This document shows, one piece after another, positions 17,323 to 26,471 of a DNA stretch of 64,000 bases. How positions within the stretch are numbered: the first letter of the stretch is position 1; each line of letters opens with the position of its first letter. Source of the DNA: Phascolarctobacterium_A sp034086985 (GTDB lineage: Bacteria; Bacillota; Negativicutes; Acidaminococcales; Acidaminococcaceae); the NCBI GenBank assembly GCA_034086985.1, contig JAXDZG010000021.1:1-64000 (forward strand). Direction: 5' to 3'. The position numbers and the translations under genes were made by a program. The notes under the pieces are model-generated. The model worked only from the letters and a program-made list of their open reading frames with translations. It had not been told where the DNA came from and ran no database searches.

Positions 17323-18339
17323 TTACTTGGTTGCTGCCTCTTGGAAGGAGGTAATAGCTACGTCCTTAGCCTCCAGCTTACCGGAGATAAGCTTGTTAGC
17401 AGTGTACCATTTGATTTGGGTATCAATATCGGATGCCAGCAGCTTGCCATTCTTATCAATGTAGGGCAGGCCCAGCTTAATGTCGGCAGCCGGGGATTTT
17501 ACATATTTAGCAACGATGTTTACAACCTCGTCCAATTTCTTGGCATCCTTTTTTTCAATTGCTGCTTCATAGTAATAGTTGCAAGCCTTTACATAAGCCT
17601 TCATAAAGCGGTCAGCAGCATCTTTGTTCTTCATGAACTCAGGAGAATAGAAAATAGCGGAGGTTTGGTAAGGAATCAAATCGCCAACCTGTACCACTAA
17701 TTTGCCATAGCCAGCCTTTTGTACCTTAGTGATATTGGGCTCGTTGAGGATGCAACCGTCGATTTGCTTGCTTTCCAGAGCGGCCATAACAGCGCTGAGC
17801 TTGCCAAGGGGAACGATTTCTACATCATTTAAGCTCATACCCTGGGTTTCCAGAATGCGACCCAACATATATTGGAAGGTGGAGCCTTTGCTGGTGATAC
17901 CAATACGTTTGCCCTTGATATCCTTTAAAGTTTTCACGCCTTTATTAAAGTTATCGGTGGTTACCAGGAGTGCAGAGGAGGAATACCCCTTTTGCTCGCG
18001 GCCCTTGTCAGCCACGATGCCCAGCTTTTGACCATTGGCAGCCATGTTATAGAGGCTGGCGGTGATGCCTGTGGCACCTACGTTAACCTTGGAGGAGGCA
18101 GTGGCTACAGCAATAGGATGAGCGGCGTCAAACCACTGGGGCTCGATTTCGATGTTTTCTGCTGCAAAAAAGCCCTTATCCATGGCGATAAAAAGGGGCG
18201 CGCTGCTAGTGAGGCGGAGCATACCCAGGCTAACTTTAACTTTTTCCTTCGGAGCTGCTTTCTTGGCGTCGTTGCCACCGCAGCCGGCCATAACTAGCAT
18301 CATGCACATGGCCATTAACAATGCTACAATTTTTTTCAT
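17323..18339 (-). CDS. ABC transporter substrate-binding lipoprotein, SsuA/NMT1 type
   Basis: A 338-aa protein starting MKKIVALLMA with a lipobox LVMAGC, so it is membrane-anchored. The body is a type II periplasmic binding fold of the NMT1/SsuA family: KVSLGMLRLTSSAPLFIAMDKGFF, GATGITASLYNMAANG, KTLKDIKGKRIGITSKGSTFQYML and CILNEPNITK. The ATG at 18339 follows GGGAAG and gives a clean signal peptide; the 25 extra codons to 18414 are not needed. It is the first gene of the three-gene operon. Confidence 0.9.
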   Translation of the reverse strand: MKKIVALLMAMCMMLVMAGCGGNDAKKAAPKEKVKVSLGMLRLTSSAPLFIAMDKGFFAAENIEIEPQWFDAAHPIAVATASSKVNVGATGITASLYNMAANGQKLGIVADKGREQKGYSSSALLVTTDNFNKGVKTLKDIKGKRIGITSKGSTFQYMLGRILETQGMSLNDVEIVPLGKLSAVMAALESKQIDGCILNEPNITKVQKAGYGKLVVQVGDLIPYQTSAIFYSPEFMKNKDAADRFMKAYVKACNYYYEAAIEKKDAKKLDEVVNIVAKYVKSPAADIKLGLPYIDKNGKLLASDIDTQIKWYTANKLISGKLEAKDVAITSFQEAATK

Positions 18340-18532
18340 TTTAATACTTCCCTTCTCCCATGCTACTGAGATATAATGCGTTAACATTTTACACCTTTTT
18401 GGGCAAAGATGCACTAGTTTTTAGAAGAATTTTACTAAAATATGATAAAAAAGAGAAATATGTGTGATTTGTAACATTCTTAGCAAAAAAGATGTTATAA
18501 TGATATTGTCTCGAGGTGTACTTTGAGGTCTG

Positions 18533-19879
18533 ATGAAAGGATGTGTCGGAGTGAAAAGCTCATGGAAGATAAATTTATTGGCTTTAGGCTGCGCTTTAGC
18601 CGTGGCAGGGCCGGCGGCCGCAGCGGATACGCTGCTGGCCAAAACGGCACTGCAGCTGGAAAAGGAGAGTGTCACAGCGGAGCTGTGGGGTGACCGCTTG
18701 CCCAGCGGCTACAGCAGTGATTTGCTAGTGATGCTTAAGGACGAGCAGGGCAAGCTGGTGACGGCTTATGCGCCTTCCATTAAAGGTGGCTACTACCCTT
18801 TGCTTGAGGCTGTGCAGGTGAAGCCTGTTGCCAAAAAGGCGGCGACAGCCGCTGGCAGTGCTGGCGCAGCAGCACCGTCTAGTAAGACGGTGCGGAGCGC
18901 ACAGAAAAAAGCTGCGCAGCAGCTTTTGCTCAGTGTGGGCCAGGGCGACTGGCAGGCGCCCAGCGAGTTTAGAGTGCTGGATTTTGTAGATGCCAAAAAG
19001 GTAAACGAGCTCTTTAGCTCTGCTGATAGTATGGGGTTAGTGACTAAAGCTTATAATAAGGAAGAAAAACTGCACATTACCCTGCAGGATGGTCAGCATA
19101 ATAGCACCGCCCTGCCCAAGGGTGTAGCCCCGGGCAAGCTCTACTACGGTGGGCTGTACTCCCTGACCGCCCACGACGTGGACGGGGATGGACAGCAGGA
19201 GCTGCTGGGAAGCCAGCAGCTGGCTGTGGGCAAGCAGAATGTGGCCGATGTGGGCGCGATTTGGCAGCTGAATAAAGATAACAAGTGGAAGCACAGCAAT
19301 ATGACTATTATGACGGTGACGCCTACGCCCAAGAGCAATACAGTGAACGATGGCAGGGAAATAGCCACCGGGGCCATTTTGCCGCGCAAAATGGTGGTAC
19401 CCGGGGGCGAGGCTACTTATCCTATCTTTGTAAGCCAGAATGTGGAGCTGCAGAATAAAATAAACGCCGTGCTGCAGGATGAGTGCCGTGAGTATCTTGA
19501 TAGCTTCTATAAAGGCAGGGCGGATATGGCCTTCAAGGTTATTGAAGCTAGTGATAAGCTGCTTTCTATAGAGCTTATTAGTGGCAAGAACAGCTTTATC
19601 CATCACTATATTAATCTTGACCCTCACACCGGTGAGGTTATCAAGCTGGAGCAGATTTTGAATACTAAGGATCCCGATTTACTGCCCCTGCTGAGGCTCC
19701 TATGTACTAATAAGAATATTCAGCTGGAGCACAAGCTGCCTGCGGAATGGTATCTAGAGGGTAAAAATCTTTTCTTGTTACAGCGTATTTGTGGCAAGGA
19801 TGAGGTTGCTGGCTTTGCTCTAGGTAATTTACATAAATTTGTCATAAATAAGTCTTGGCTGGAGAAAAATTCTGACTGA
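18533..19879 (+). CDS. Secreted protein with FG-GAP-like motif and DUF3298-like C-terminus
   Basis: A 448-aa exported protein (signal peptide ending GPAAAAD). Residues of about 100-118 are a low-complexity Ala/Lys linker. HDVDGDGQQELLGSQQL near residue 212 is a calcium-type DxDGDG loop as in FG-GAP/VCBS repeats. The last 160 residues resemble DUF3298 (RsiV/PdaC-type), with YPIFVSQNVELQNKIN and INLDPHTGEVIKLEQIL. The function is unknown; a cell-envelope location is likely. Two starts are possible: ATG 18533, or GTG 18551 with AAGGATG upstream, which gives a tidier signal peptide. The stop codon lies inside the TGACTG-N2-CAGTCA repeat that precedes the RND operon. Confidence 0.65.
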   Translation: MKGCVGVKSSWKINLLALGCALAVAGPAAAADTLLAKTALQLEKESVTAELWGDRLPSGYSSDLLVMLKDEQGKLVTAYAPSIKGGYYPLLEAVQVKPVAKKAATAAGSAGAAAPSSKTVRSAQKKAAQQLLLSVGQGDWQAPSEFRVLDFVDAKKVNELFSSADSMGLVTKAYNKEEKLHITLQDGQHNSTALPKGVAPGKLYYGGLYSLTAHDVDGDGQQELLGSQQLAVGKQNVADVGAIWQLNKDNKWKHSNMTIMTVTPTPKSNTVNDGREIATGAILPRKMVVPGGEATYPIFVSQNVELQNKINAVLQDECREYLDSFYKGRADMAFKVIEASDKLLSIELISGKNSFIHHYINLDPHTGEVIKLEQILNTKDPDLLPLLRLLCTNKNIQLEHKLPAEWYLEGKNLFLLQRICGKDEVAGFALGNLHKFVINKSWLEKNSD

Positions 19880-19886
19880 CCAGTCA
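19873..19886. promoter_or_regulatory. TGACTG-AC-CAGTCA inverted repeat, TetR-type operator candidate
   Basis: A perfect 6-base inverted repeat overlapping the stop codon of the preceding gene. TetR-family repressors of efflux pumps often bind repeats of this form. It is about 70 bases upstream of the -35 box at 19957, so direct occlusion of that promoter is not obvious. Confidence 0.4.
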
Positions 19887-19956
19887 GTACTTTTTGAAAA
19901 ACGGCGAAAATCAAAGAAAATTAGTGTAAATTCCATGTAATTTGCTTAAAAAGCGT

Positions 19957-19985
19957 TTGCTTTATTTTTTCTGGTTTAGTATAAT
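19957..19985 (+). promoter_or_regulatory. Promoter of the RND efflux operon
   Basis: TTGCTT (19957-19962), a 17-base spacer, TATAAT (19980-19985); the first gene starts at 20072 with AAGGAGG upstream. Confidence 0.7.
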
Positions 19986-20071
19986 GTTATCATTCTGAAA
20001 CTGGGTCATAGTTTGTTTTTATGCATATATATTGTGATAGTTTCTGAGTAGAAGGATAAGGAGGTTTTTAT

Positions 20072-21241
20072 ATGTTTAGTTTTATCCGCTCCTGCCGTGG
20101 GAAGAAGGTCTTGGCCGCATCTCTGGCAGTGGCAATGATGCTGACGGTGGCTGGCTGTGCTAAAAAAGAGCAGGCTCCTGCCCAAGCAACTCTCGTAAAA
20201 ACCATGCAGGTAATCAAGCGTGATACTCCTCTCGTATATGATTACACTGGTTTTGTACAAGCTCAACAGGAAATGGAGCTGAAGGCTCAGGTTAGTGGTC
20301 AGATTACCGGTAAATATTTCAAGGGTGGCGACACCGTAGTAGCCGGTCAAAAGCTGTACTCCATTGACCAACGCACCTATCAGGCTAATTTGCTTAATGC
20401 TCAAGCTGGCCTGGCCAATGCTCGTGCAACCTTGGCTAATGCTGCTCTGAATGCAGAGCGCTATACCAAGCTGTATGAGAATAATGCAGTGTCCAAGCAG
20501 GTATTGGATAATGCTTTGACTCAGCGTGACCAAGCCTTGGCAGCTGTGAACGCACAGGAGGCTATGCTGGAGAATGCTAGAATTAGCATGACCGATACCA
20601 CTGTAACCGCTCCCTTCACCGGTCGCATTGATACCAATGCGGTGGAGGTTGGTAACTACGTAGTGGCTGGTCAAACAACTTTAACCAAGATTTCTAACAC
20701 CAATCCGGTGTACATTCAATTTACCATGGCTGAGCCTGAATATCTGAAGCTTTCTGCTTCTAAAAACTCCGATGGTGGTGCTGCTTTGGATAATCTTTCT
20801 GCAGTACTCAGCGATGGCTCCACTTATGATTTAAAGGGTAAGATTGCCGAGGTTAACCGTGGTATCAATGATAACACTGGTACCTTGACCATTAAGGCTC
20901 TCTTTGATAACCCTGCTCGTCGTCTGCTGCCGGGTATGTTCGCTCACATCCAGGCTACCGCTGGCATTAAAGAAAACGCACTGCTCATTCCTAAGCGTGC
21001 TGTAACCGAAATGTTGTACAAGAAGTTCGTTTATGTTGTAGGCTCTGACAATAAGGTAGCCATGAAGGAGATTACCTTGGGACCTAGCGTAGGACGCCTG
21101 TACATGGTAGAGAGTGGCTTAACTGGCGAAGAAAATCTGGTAGTTGAAGGTACTGGCAAGGTGCGTCAGGGTGCAGAGGTTAAACCTCAGCCCATGACAG
21201 AGGCTGATCTGGATACTGCAGAAAAAACACAACAAAAATAA
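20072..21241 (+). CDS. RND efflux periplasmic adaptor lipoprotein (AcrA/MexA type)
   Basis: A 389-aa membrane-fusion protein: lipobox LTVAGC around residue 31, an N-terminal barrel-sandwich start (ELKAQVSGQITGKYFKGGDTVVAGQKLYSID), a helical hairpin with LANARATLANAALNAERYTKLYENNAVSKQ, the second lipoyl half TAPFTGRIDTNAVEVGNYVVAG, and beta-barrel and membrane-proximal domains. It bridges the inner-membrane RND pump to an outer-membrane channel. The AcrB-like gene starts 13 bases later. No TolC-type gene follows in the window. Confidence 0.93.
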   Translation: MFSFIRSCRGKKVLAASLAVAMMLTVAGCAKKEQAPAQATLVKTMQVIKRDTPLVYDYTGFVQAQQEMELKAQVSGQITGKYFKGGDTVVAGQKLYSIDQRTYQANLLNAQAGLANARATLANAALNAERYTKLYENNAVSKQVLDNALTQRDQALAAVNAQEAMLENARISMTDTTVTAPFTGRIDTNAVEVGNYVVAGQTTLTKISNTNPVYIQFTMAEPEYLKLSASKNSDGGAALDNLSAVLSDGSTYDLKGKIAEVNRGINDNTGTLTIKALFDNPARRLLPGMFAHIQATAGIKENALLIPKRAVTEMLYKKFVYVVGSDNKVAMKEITLGPSVGRLYMVESGLTGEENLVVEGTGKVRQGAEVKPQPMTEADLDTAEKTQQK

Positions 21242-21254
21242 GGAGGTAAGCTAA

Positions 21255-24200
21255 GTGGCACGTTTTTTTATTGATCGCCCTGTCTTTGCGATAGTGTTAG
21301 CGATTTTGATTACCTTACTGGGTGCCCTTGCCGGTTTCAGCTTGCCTATTGCTCAATATCCTAATATTACTAAGCCTCGTATTGCTGTCGAAACCAACTA
21401 CGTAGGCGCTAGCGCCGATGTAGTTGAAGAGGCCGTTGCTCAGGCCATTGAGCAGAAGGTCAGCGGCGTAGAAAACATGTTGGATATGAGCTCCGTTAGC
21501 ACCAGTAATGGTCAATACAAACTTAATGTTCAGTTCAATCTGGAGAAAAATGCTGATATCGCTTCCGTAGAGGTACAGAACCGTGTATCCCAAGCCAACA
21601 GCTCCATGCCTAGCGAGGTTACCGCCTATGGTATTACCACTGCTAAGGAATCTGCTGAAACCATTATGTATTTTGGCTTGTATTCTCCTAATAATACCTA
21701 CGATGGTATGTTCCTGCGTACTTATGCGGATGCCAACTTTATTGATGCCGTTAAGCGCGTTAAGGGCGTATCCACCGTTAGTGAATATGGCCCTGAATAT
21801 TCCATCCGCCTGTGGTTGAATCCGGAAAAAATGGCTCAGCTGGGCGTTACCGTTGATGATGTTGCCACAGCTATTAAAACCCAAAATATTCAGGCTGCTG
21901 TAGGCTCCATCGGTGACCGTCCTACCGCTGCTGAGCAAGAGCGTACTTATTCTGCCAGTGCTCAAGGTCGTTTGAAGACTGTGGAAGAGTTTGGCAATGT
22001 TATTGTACGCACCAATAATGGTGATAACCTGAAGCTGCGTGATATTGCAACCATTAAGGAAGGTCCCCGTAACGATATGGTTGTCAGCCGTTTGAATGGC
22101 GGCGAGTCCGTAGTATTCCCCGTATCCTTAACCTCCGATGCTAACGCTATTGAAACTGTAAGCAATATTAAAGAGGTGCTTAAGGAAGCAGAAACTCGTT
22201 TTCCTGAAGACATGAAGCTGATTGTTATTCAGGATAATACCCAGTTCATCACCGAGTCCCTGAACAAGGTTGCTCACACCTTCTTCGAAGCACTGGTGCT
22301 GGTAATTTTAGTAGTATTCATGTTCTTAGGTAGCTGGCGTGCAACCTTGATTCCGCTGCTGGCGGTGCCCGTATCCTTGGTTGGTACCTTTGCTTCCTTT
22401 GTTATTTTAGGCTTTACCATTAATACTCTGACTGCTTTCGCTATGATCCTGGCTATCGGCCTTGTAGTCGATGACGCTATCGTCGTAGTAGAGGCCGTTG
22501 AGCATCATATTCAGGAAAATGGCATGTCTCCTAAAGAGGCAACCTACCGCGCTATGAACGAGGTATCCGGTCCTGTAGTGGCTATCGCCTTTGTTCTGTC
22601 CGCTGTATTTATTCCTGTTGCTTTTACCGGCGGTACTGTTGGTGAATTGTATAAGCAGTTCGCTATTACTGTATCCGTTTCCATGATGCTTTCTGCAATT
22701 GTAGCACTGTCCTTGACTCCCGCTCTGTGTTCCTTGATTTTGAAGAAAAAGAATGAGGATGAAGCTCCTAAGGGCTTTATTGGCAAGGCAGTGGCTGCCT
22801 TCAACAGATGGTTTGAAAGAACCTTGGGCAAGTATGTTACTAATGTTGAAGCTTGCATTCGCAAATCCAAGCTGGTGCTGACTTGCTTGGCTGTAGTCGT
22901 TATACTGACCGGCGTTATTGCTAAGCATACTCCTACCGGTTTCGTTCCTAACGAAGACCAAGGCATGAGTGCTGTTTCTGTAAACCTGCCGGAGGCTGCT
23001 TCTAGTAATCGTACTCTGCAAATTATCGAGGATATTGCTGCGAAAGCTCGTAAGCTTCCCGGTGTTAAAAATGTTATGTCCGTTGCCGGCGTAGATATTC
23101 TTTCCGATGCGCAAAAGGCCAACTCTGCTCTGATGGTAGTTGTAATGGATGAGTATAGCAAGCGTACCACTACCACCCAACAGGTTATTCCTATGATTTT
23201 TGGCCTTGGTACTCAATATCCTGATGCCAGCGTTATGGCCTTCCAGCCCCCGTCCCTGCCTGGTGCCTCCAATACCGGTACCTTGAGCCTGTATTTGATG
23301 AACCTTGGCGGCGAGGATGTTGAAATGATGGGTCAGCGTGCCAACGAGTTCTTGGCCAAGGCCCGCCAGCGTCCTGAGGTTGGTATGGTTTATACAACCT
23401 TGAATACCACGACTCCTGTCTATAATTTTGATGTGGACCGTGAAAAGGCACAAAGCTTAGGCGTGCCCGTTTCCAGCGTATATTCCGCTATGCAGGCATT
23501 CTTAGGCGGTAGCGAAATTAACGATATTAACAACTTCGGTCGTACCTGGAAGGTAGTTATGCAGGCCGATGCTAAGTATCGTACCAATGTTGATGACTTG
23601 CGTTATTTCTTCGTACGCAGCAATAATGGCGCTATGGTGCCCCTGAATACCCTGGTAACTCCCGTACAAAAGAACAGCTCCCTGGTTATGACTCGCTTCA
23701 ATGGTGCCCGTGCCATCAAGATTGCCGGTGACCCCGCTGATGGTTATTCCACTGGTGAGGCTATGGCAGCTCTGGAAGAGGTTGCTAAGGAAACTCTGCC
23801 CAGCTCCTACACCTACGAGTGGGTTGACCAAAGCCGCGATGAAATCGAGGCTGGTAGCCGTTCTACCCAGATCTACATCATTTCTATGATTTTCGTCTTC
23901 TTGTGCTTGGCAGCGCTGTATGAAAGCTGGACCATTCCTCTGGCCGTACTGCTGTCCGTGCCCTCTGCAATCTTTGGCTGCTTCCTGTCCCAATATCTGC
24001 GTGGTCAAAACAACGACGTATACATGCAGATTGGTATGATTACTCTGATTGGCTTGGCAGCGAAGAACGCCATTTTGATTGTTGAATATGCGAAGATGAA
24101 CATGGAAGAAAACGGCATGGATGTGGTTACCGCCGCAGTTGAGGCTGCTCGTCTGCGTCTGCGTCCTATTCTGATGACCTCCTTCGCTTTCATCTTAGGC

Positions 24201-24389
24201 TGCTTGCCCTTGGCAATCGCCACCGGCCCGGGCGCTGGTGCTCGTGTATCCATGGGTAACGCCGTAGTTGGTGGTATGACCATTGCTACCTTCTTTGGTA
24301 TCTTCCTAATTCCTGTACTTTTTGTAGTTGTAGAAAAATTCTTCAGCCGCAAAAAGAAAAAAGAGGATCATATGGTTGACCAAATGTAA
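21255..24389 (+). CDS. RND multidrug efflux inner-membrane pump (AcrB/MexB type, HAE1)
   Basis: A 1044-aa transporter of normal AcrB length. The N-terminus MARFFIDRPVFAIVLAI is canonical. The proton-relay pair lies in AIGLVVDDAIVVVEAVEHH and the partner lysine in IGLAAKNAILIVEYAK. Large periplasmic loops follow helices 1 and 7. It exports hydrophobic drugs, bile acids or similar compounds using the proton gradient, with the adaptor encoded just upstream. The ATG has GGAGG upstream. A terminator follows at 24425. An outer-membrane partner must come from another locus. Confidence 0.95.
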   Translation: MARFFIDRPVFAIVLAILITLLGALAGFSLPIAQYPNITKPRIAVETNYVGASADVVEEAVAQAIEQKVSGVENMLDMSSVSTSNGQYKLNVQFNLEKNADIASVEVQNRVSQANSSMPSEVTAYGITTAKESAETIMYFGLYSPNNTYDGMFLRTYADANFIDAVKRVKGVSTVSEYGPEYSIRLWLNPEKMAQLGVTVDDVATAIKTQNIQAAVGSIGDRPTAAEQERTYSASAQGRLKTVEEFGNVIVRTNNGDNLKLRDIATIKEGPRNDMVVSRLNGGESVVFPVSLTSDANAIETVSNIKEVLKEAETRFPEDMKLIVIQDNTQFITESLNKVAHTFFEALVLVILVVFMFLGSWRATLIPLLAVPVSLVGTFASFVILGFTINTLTAFAMILAIGLVVDDAIVVVEAVEHHIQENGMSPKEATYRAMNEVSGPVVAIAFVLSAVFIPVAFTGGTVGELYKQFAITVSVSMMLSAIVALSLTPALCSLILKKKNEDEAPKGFIGKAVAAFNRWFERTLGKYVTNVEACIRKSKLVLTCLAVVVILTGVIAKHTPTGFVPNEDQGMSAVSVNLPEAASSNRTLQIIEDIAAKARKLPGVKNVMSVAGVDILSDAQKANSALMVVVMDEYSKRTTTTQQVIPMIFGLGTQYPDASVMAFQPPSLPGASNTGTLSLYLMNLGGEDVEMMGQRANEFLAKARQRPEVGMVYTTLNTTTPVYNFDVDREKAQSLGVPVSSVYSAMQAFLGGSEINDINNFGRTWKVVMQADAKYRTNVDDLRYFFVRSNNGAMVPLNTLVTPVQKNSSLVMTRFNGARAIKIAGDPADGYSTGEAMAALEEVAKETLPSSYTYEWVDQSRDEIEAGSRSTQIYIISMIFVFLCLAALYESWTIPLAVLLSVPSAIFGCFLSQYLRGQNNDVYMQIGMITLIGLAAKNAILIVEYAKMNMEENGMDVVTAAVEAARLRLRPILMTSFAFILGCLPLAIATGPGAGARVSMGNAVVGGMTIATFFGIFLIPVLFVVVEKFFSRKKKKEDHMVDQM

Positions 24390-24424
24390 GTCCTTGGCTT
24401 AGGTCATAGCTTAATAGAGTAATG

Positions 24425-24464
24425 AAGCTCCGCTTCATCCTAGTGGATGGAGCGGAGCTTTTTG
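24425..24464 (+). terminator. Rho-independent terminator after the RND operon
   Basis: AAGCTCCGCT (24425-24434) pairs with AGCGGAGCTT (24451-24460) around an inner CATCC/GGATG stem, then TTTTT. Confidence 0.85.
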
Positions 24465-24702
24465 GTGTCCGAAAGAGAGGATTTGTAGCTTAAATAAGCA
24501 TAAATAAAGTTAAAAAACATAAAAAATAAAGTAATTCTATTAAGTAAATAGACAAAGGACTGGACCTAGCTAAATAGTGACAGCGGCAACAGTTGGGCTG
24601 TGGCTCCCCAATTATAATGAAAGCCGACAAGGAAGCTTGTCCGCTATCATTCATCAATCCGTTATATTTGCTATAACGGAAAATATTTGTGGAGGTGATG
24701 TT
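24465..24702 (+). promoter_or_regulatory. Leader region of the first decarboxylase module, with two hairpins
   Basis: This gap is AT-rich at first. It then holds GACAAG-GAAG-CTTGTC (about 24626-24641) and CCGTTATA-TTTGC-TATAACGG (24659-24679), a perfect 8-base stem ending 11 bases before the GGAGGTG ribosome site. No riboswitch class was recognised. No ORF beyond the short N-terminal extension of the next gene is credible. Confidence 0.4.
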
Positions 24703-24831
24703 ATGGGTCCAGTAACAACGAATCCCTGGCTGATTGCTGTGATTAACATGGTTATAGTATTCGGGGTATTGATCGCTCTGGGCGTCTTAATGAGTATGAT
24801 TCAGGTCGTAGATCCCACTAAAAACCACTAA
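24703..24831 (+). CDS. Minimal OadG/MmdD-like membrane subunit, copy 1
   Basis: A 42-aa peptide starting MGPVTTNPWLIA, with one membrane helix (about residues 10-33) and a short tail VVDPTKNH. It resembles only the N-terminal membrane anchor of oxaloacetate decarboxylase gamma or methylmalonyl-CoA decarboxylase delta; the C-terminal cytoplasmic part of those subunits is absent. The ATG at 24703 follows GGAGGTG. The beta-subunit gene begins 25 bases downstream, which supports a structural role in the sodium-pump complex. A near copy occurs at 26472. Confidence 0.7.
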   Translation: MGPVTTNPWLIAVINMVIVFGVLIALGVLMSMIQVVDPTKNH

Positions 24832-24856
24832 CAAAACTTAAGGAGGAAAATTTTTT

Positions 24857-25990
24857 ATGTTTGAGGCGTTTATTGTTGCACTGTCTTCCGTATGGGCAGA
24901 CTCCGGCTTTTCTGCCTTGACAGGCGGCCACATTATTATGATTTGCGTAGGCCTGGTACTGCTGTACATGGCTATTGGTAAGGGCTTTGAACCTTTGCTG
25001 CTGTCCCCAATTGCTTTTGGTTGCATCCTTGCTAATATACCTAAAAATGGCTTTGAGCAACCCGGTGTAATGTCCGTTATTATGTATGGTATTAACCACG
25101 AAGTGTTCCCACCGTTGATTTTCTTGGGCGTAGGCGCTATGACCGACTTTGGTCCTCTGATTGCTAACCCCAAAACCCTGCTTTTAGGTGCTGCTGCTCA
25201 GGCAGGCGTATTCGTAGCTCTGCTGGGTGCTATGCTCTTAGGCTTTAGCGTACAAGAGGCTGCTGCTATCGGTATCATAGGTGGTGCTGACGGCCCGACT
25301 TCTATCTATCTGGCTGCTAAAATGGCTCCTCAGCTGCTGGGCGCTATCGCCGTTGCTGCCTACTCCTACATGTCCTTGGTTCCGCTGATTCAACCGCCTA
25401 TCATGCACCTCTTCACCACTGAAGCAGACCGCAAAATTGTTATGAAGCAGCTGCGTCCGGTTTCCAAATTTGAAAAGATCGTTTTCCCGATTATGACCAC
25501 TATTACCATTTCTTTGCTGCTGCCTTCCGTAACGGCCTTGATTGGTATGCTGATGCTGGGTAACCTGTTCAAGGAAGCAGGCTGCTTGGATCGTCTGAGC
25601 GATACAGCACAAAACGCATTGATGAACACCGTAACCATCATGCTGGCAACCGGTACTGGCCTCACCATGAGCGCTGAGTCTTTCTTGAACTACCAAACCA
25701 TCCTGATTATCTTCTTAGGCTTGGTAGCCTTCATCGGCGGCACCGCAGCCGGTGTAATCTTTGGCAAGCTCATGTGCACCTTGGATGGTCGTCAAACCAA
25801 TCCGTTGATTGGCTCTGCCGGCGTATCCGCAGTTCCTATGGCTGCGCGCGTATCCCAGATTGTTGGCCAAAAGGCAAATCCTGCTAACTTCCTGCTGATG
25901 CATGCAATGGGTCCCAACGTTGCAGGCGTTATCGGTACTGCAGTTGCAGCAGGTACTATGTTAGCCATGATCGGCCCCGTAGCAAAATAA
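24857..25990 (+). CDS. Sodium-translocating decarboxylase beta subunit, copy 1 (OadB/MmdB/GcdB family)
   Basis: A 377-aa integral membrane protein. It has the family's two signature regions: GGADGPTSIYLA (Asp145, equivalent to the essential sodium-site aspartate of OadB) and NPLIGSAGVSAVPMAARVSQ near residue 315 (the Asn/Gly/Ser/Arg helix of the second site). The beta subunit couples decarboxylation of carboxybiotin to sodium export. The length matches GcdB/MmdB, which lack the longer OadB N-terminus. The carboxyltransferase and biotin carrier genes are not here. It is closely similar along its length to the copy at 26819. Confidence 0.93.
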   Translation: MFEAFIVALSSVWADSGFSALTGGHIIMICVGLVLLYMAIGKGFEPLLLSPIAFGCILANIPKNGFEQPGVMSVIMYGINHEVFPPLIFLGVGAMTDFGPLIANPKTLLLGAAAQAGVFVALLGAMLLGFSVQEAAAIGIIGGADGPTSIYLAAKMAPQLLGAIAVAAYSYMSLVPLIQPPIMHLFTTEADRKIVMKQLRPVSKFEKIVFPIMTTITISLLLPSVTALIGMLMLGNLFKEAGCLDRLSDTAQNALMNTVTIMLATGTGLTMSAESFLNYQTILIIFLGLVAFIGGTAAGVIFGKLMCTLDGRQTNPLIGSAGVSAVPMAARVSQIVGQKANPANFLLMHAMGPNVAGVIGTAVAAGTMLAMIGPVAK

Positions 25991-26026
25991 AAGCGCTTCA
26001 TAAGGCATTATTAAGCTTTAGACAAA

Positions 26027-26067
26027 GAAAAGCCCTCGCACACTAAAATTAGTGGCGGGGGCTTTTC
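26027..26067 (+). terminator. Strong rho-independent terminator after decarboxylase module 1
   Basis: GAAAAGCCCTCGC and GCGGGGGCTTTTC pair, continued by CACTA/TAGTG around an AAAT loop; one unpaired A bulges. Confidence 0.8.
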
Positions 26068-26094
26068 GCTATCTAAAAACTGAAAATAGGCATA

Positions 26095-26159
26095 AAAAAA
26101 TAACCAGTTCGCAGCTGGTTATTTTTCTATGCCTGAGGCTGTTCGCATCAGCCTTAGGC
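26095..26159. terminator. Second and third hairpins in the inter-module gap
   Basis: AAATAACCAG-TTCGCAG-CTGGTTATTT (26097-26126) is flanked by A and T runs, so it could terminate in both directions. It is followed by GCCTGAGGCTG-TTCGCAT-CAGCCTTAGGC (26131-26159), which has no U run. Downstream, 26160-26471 is AT-rich with a TATAAT at about 26435 and no supported gene. Confidence 0.6.
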
Positions 26160-26471
26160 AGTCTCCCAAATCTTACTATTCGCAAATTGAAGATTGGAAG
26201 GATATTAAATGGTTGCTTTGCAGTACTTATTTTAGCAAAGGTTCGGCATATTTCTGTTGCCTAGGTCACAGATAATGATTTAAAAAATATAGTAATCATT
26301 AAGTAAGTTTTAGGAAGATATTTTGTAAATAATGTAAGCAAATACCCTCGAAAAAGTGTGGCCTGCGCAACAGAATATAAAAAAATTTACTTTTATACTT
26401 ATTAAAGTAAGATAAGTAGCATGTCTTACTGGATATAATCCCCTTTTATTTTTAGAGAAAGAGGTGAATTT

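Noticed and set aside
22407..23453. A 348-codon minus-strand frame inside the RND pump gene
   Set aside because: Composition is that of a reverse-complement shadow, and the plus-strand AcrB frame is certain.
26052..26264. A 70-codon frame between the pump modules
   Set aside because: It runs through three hairpins and shows no protein-like pattern.
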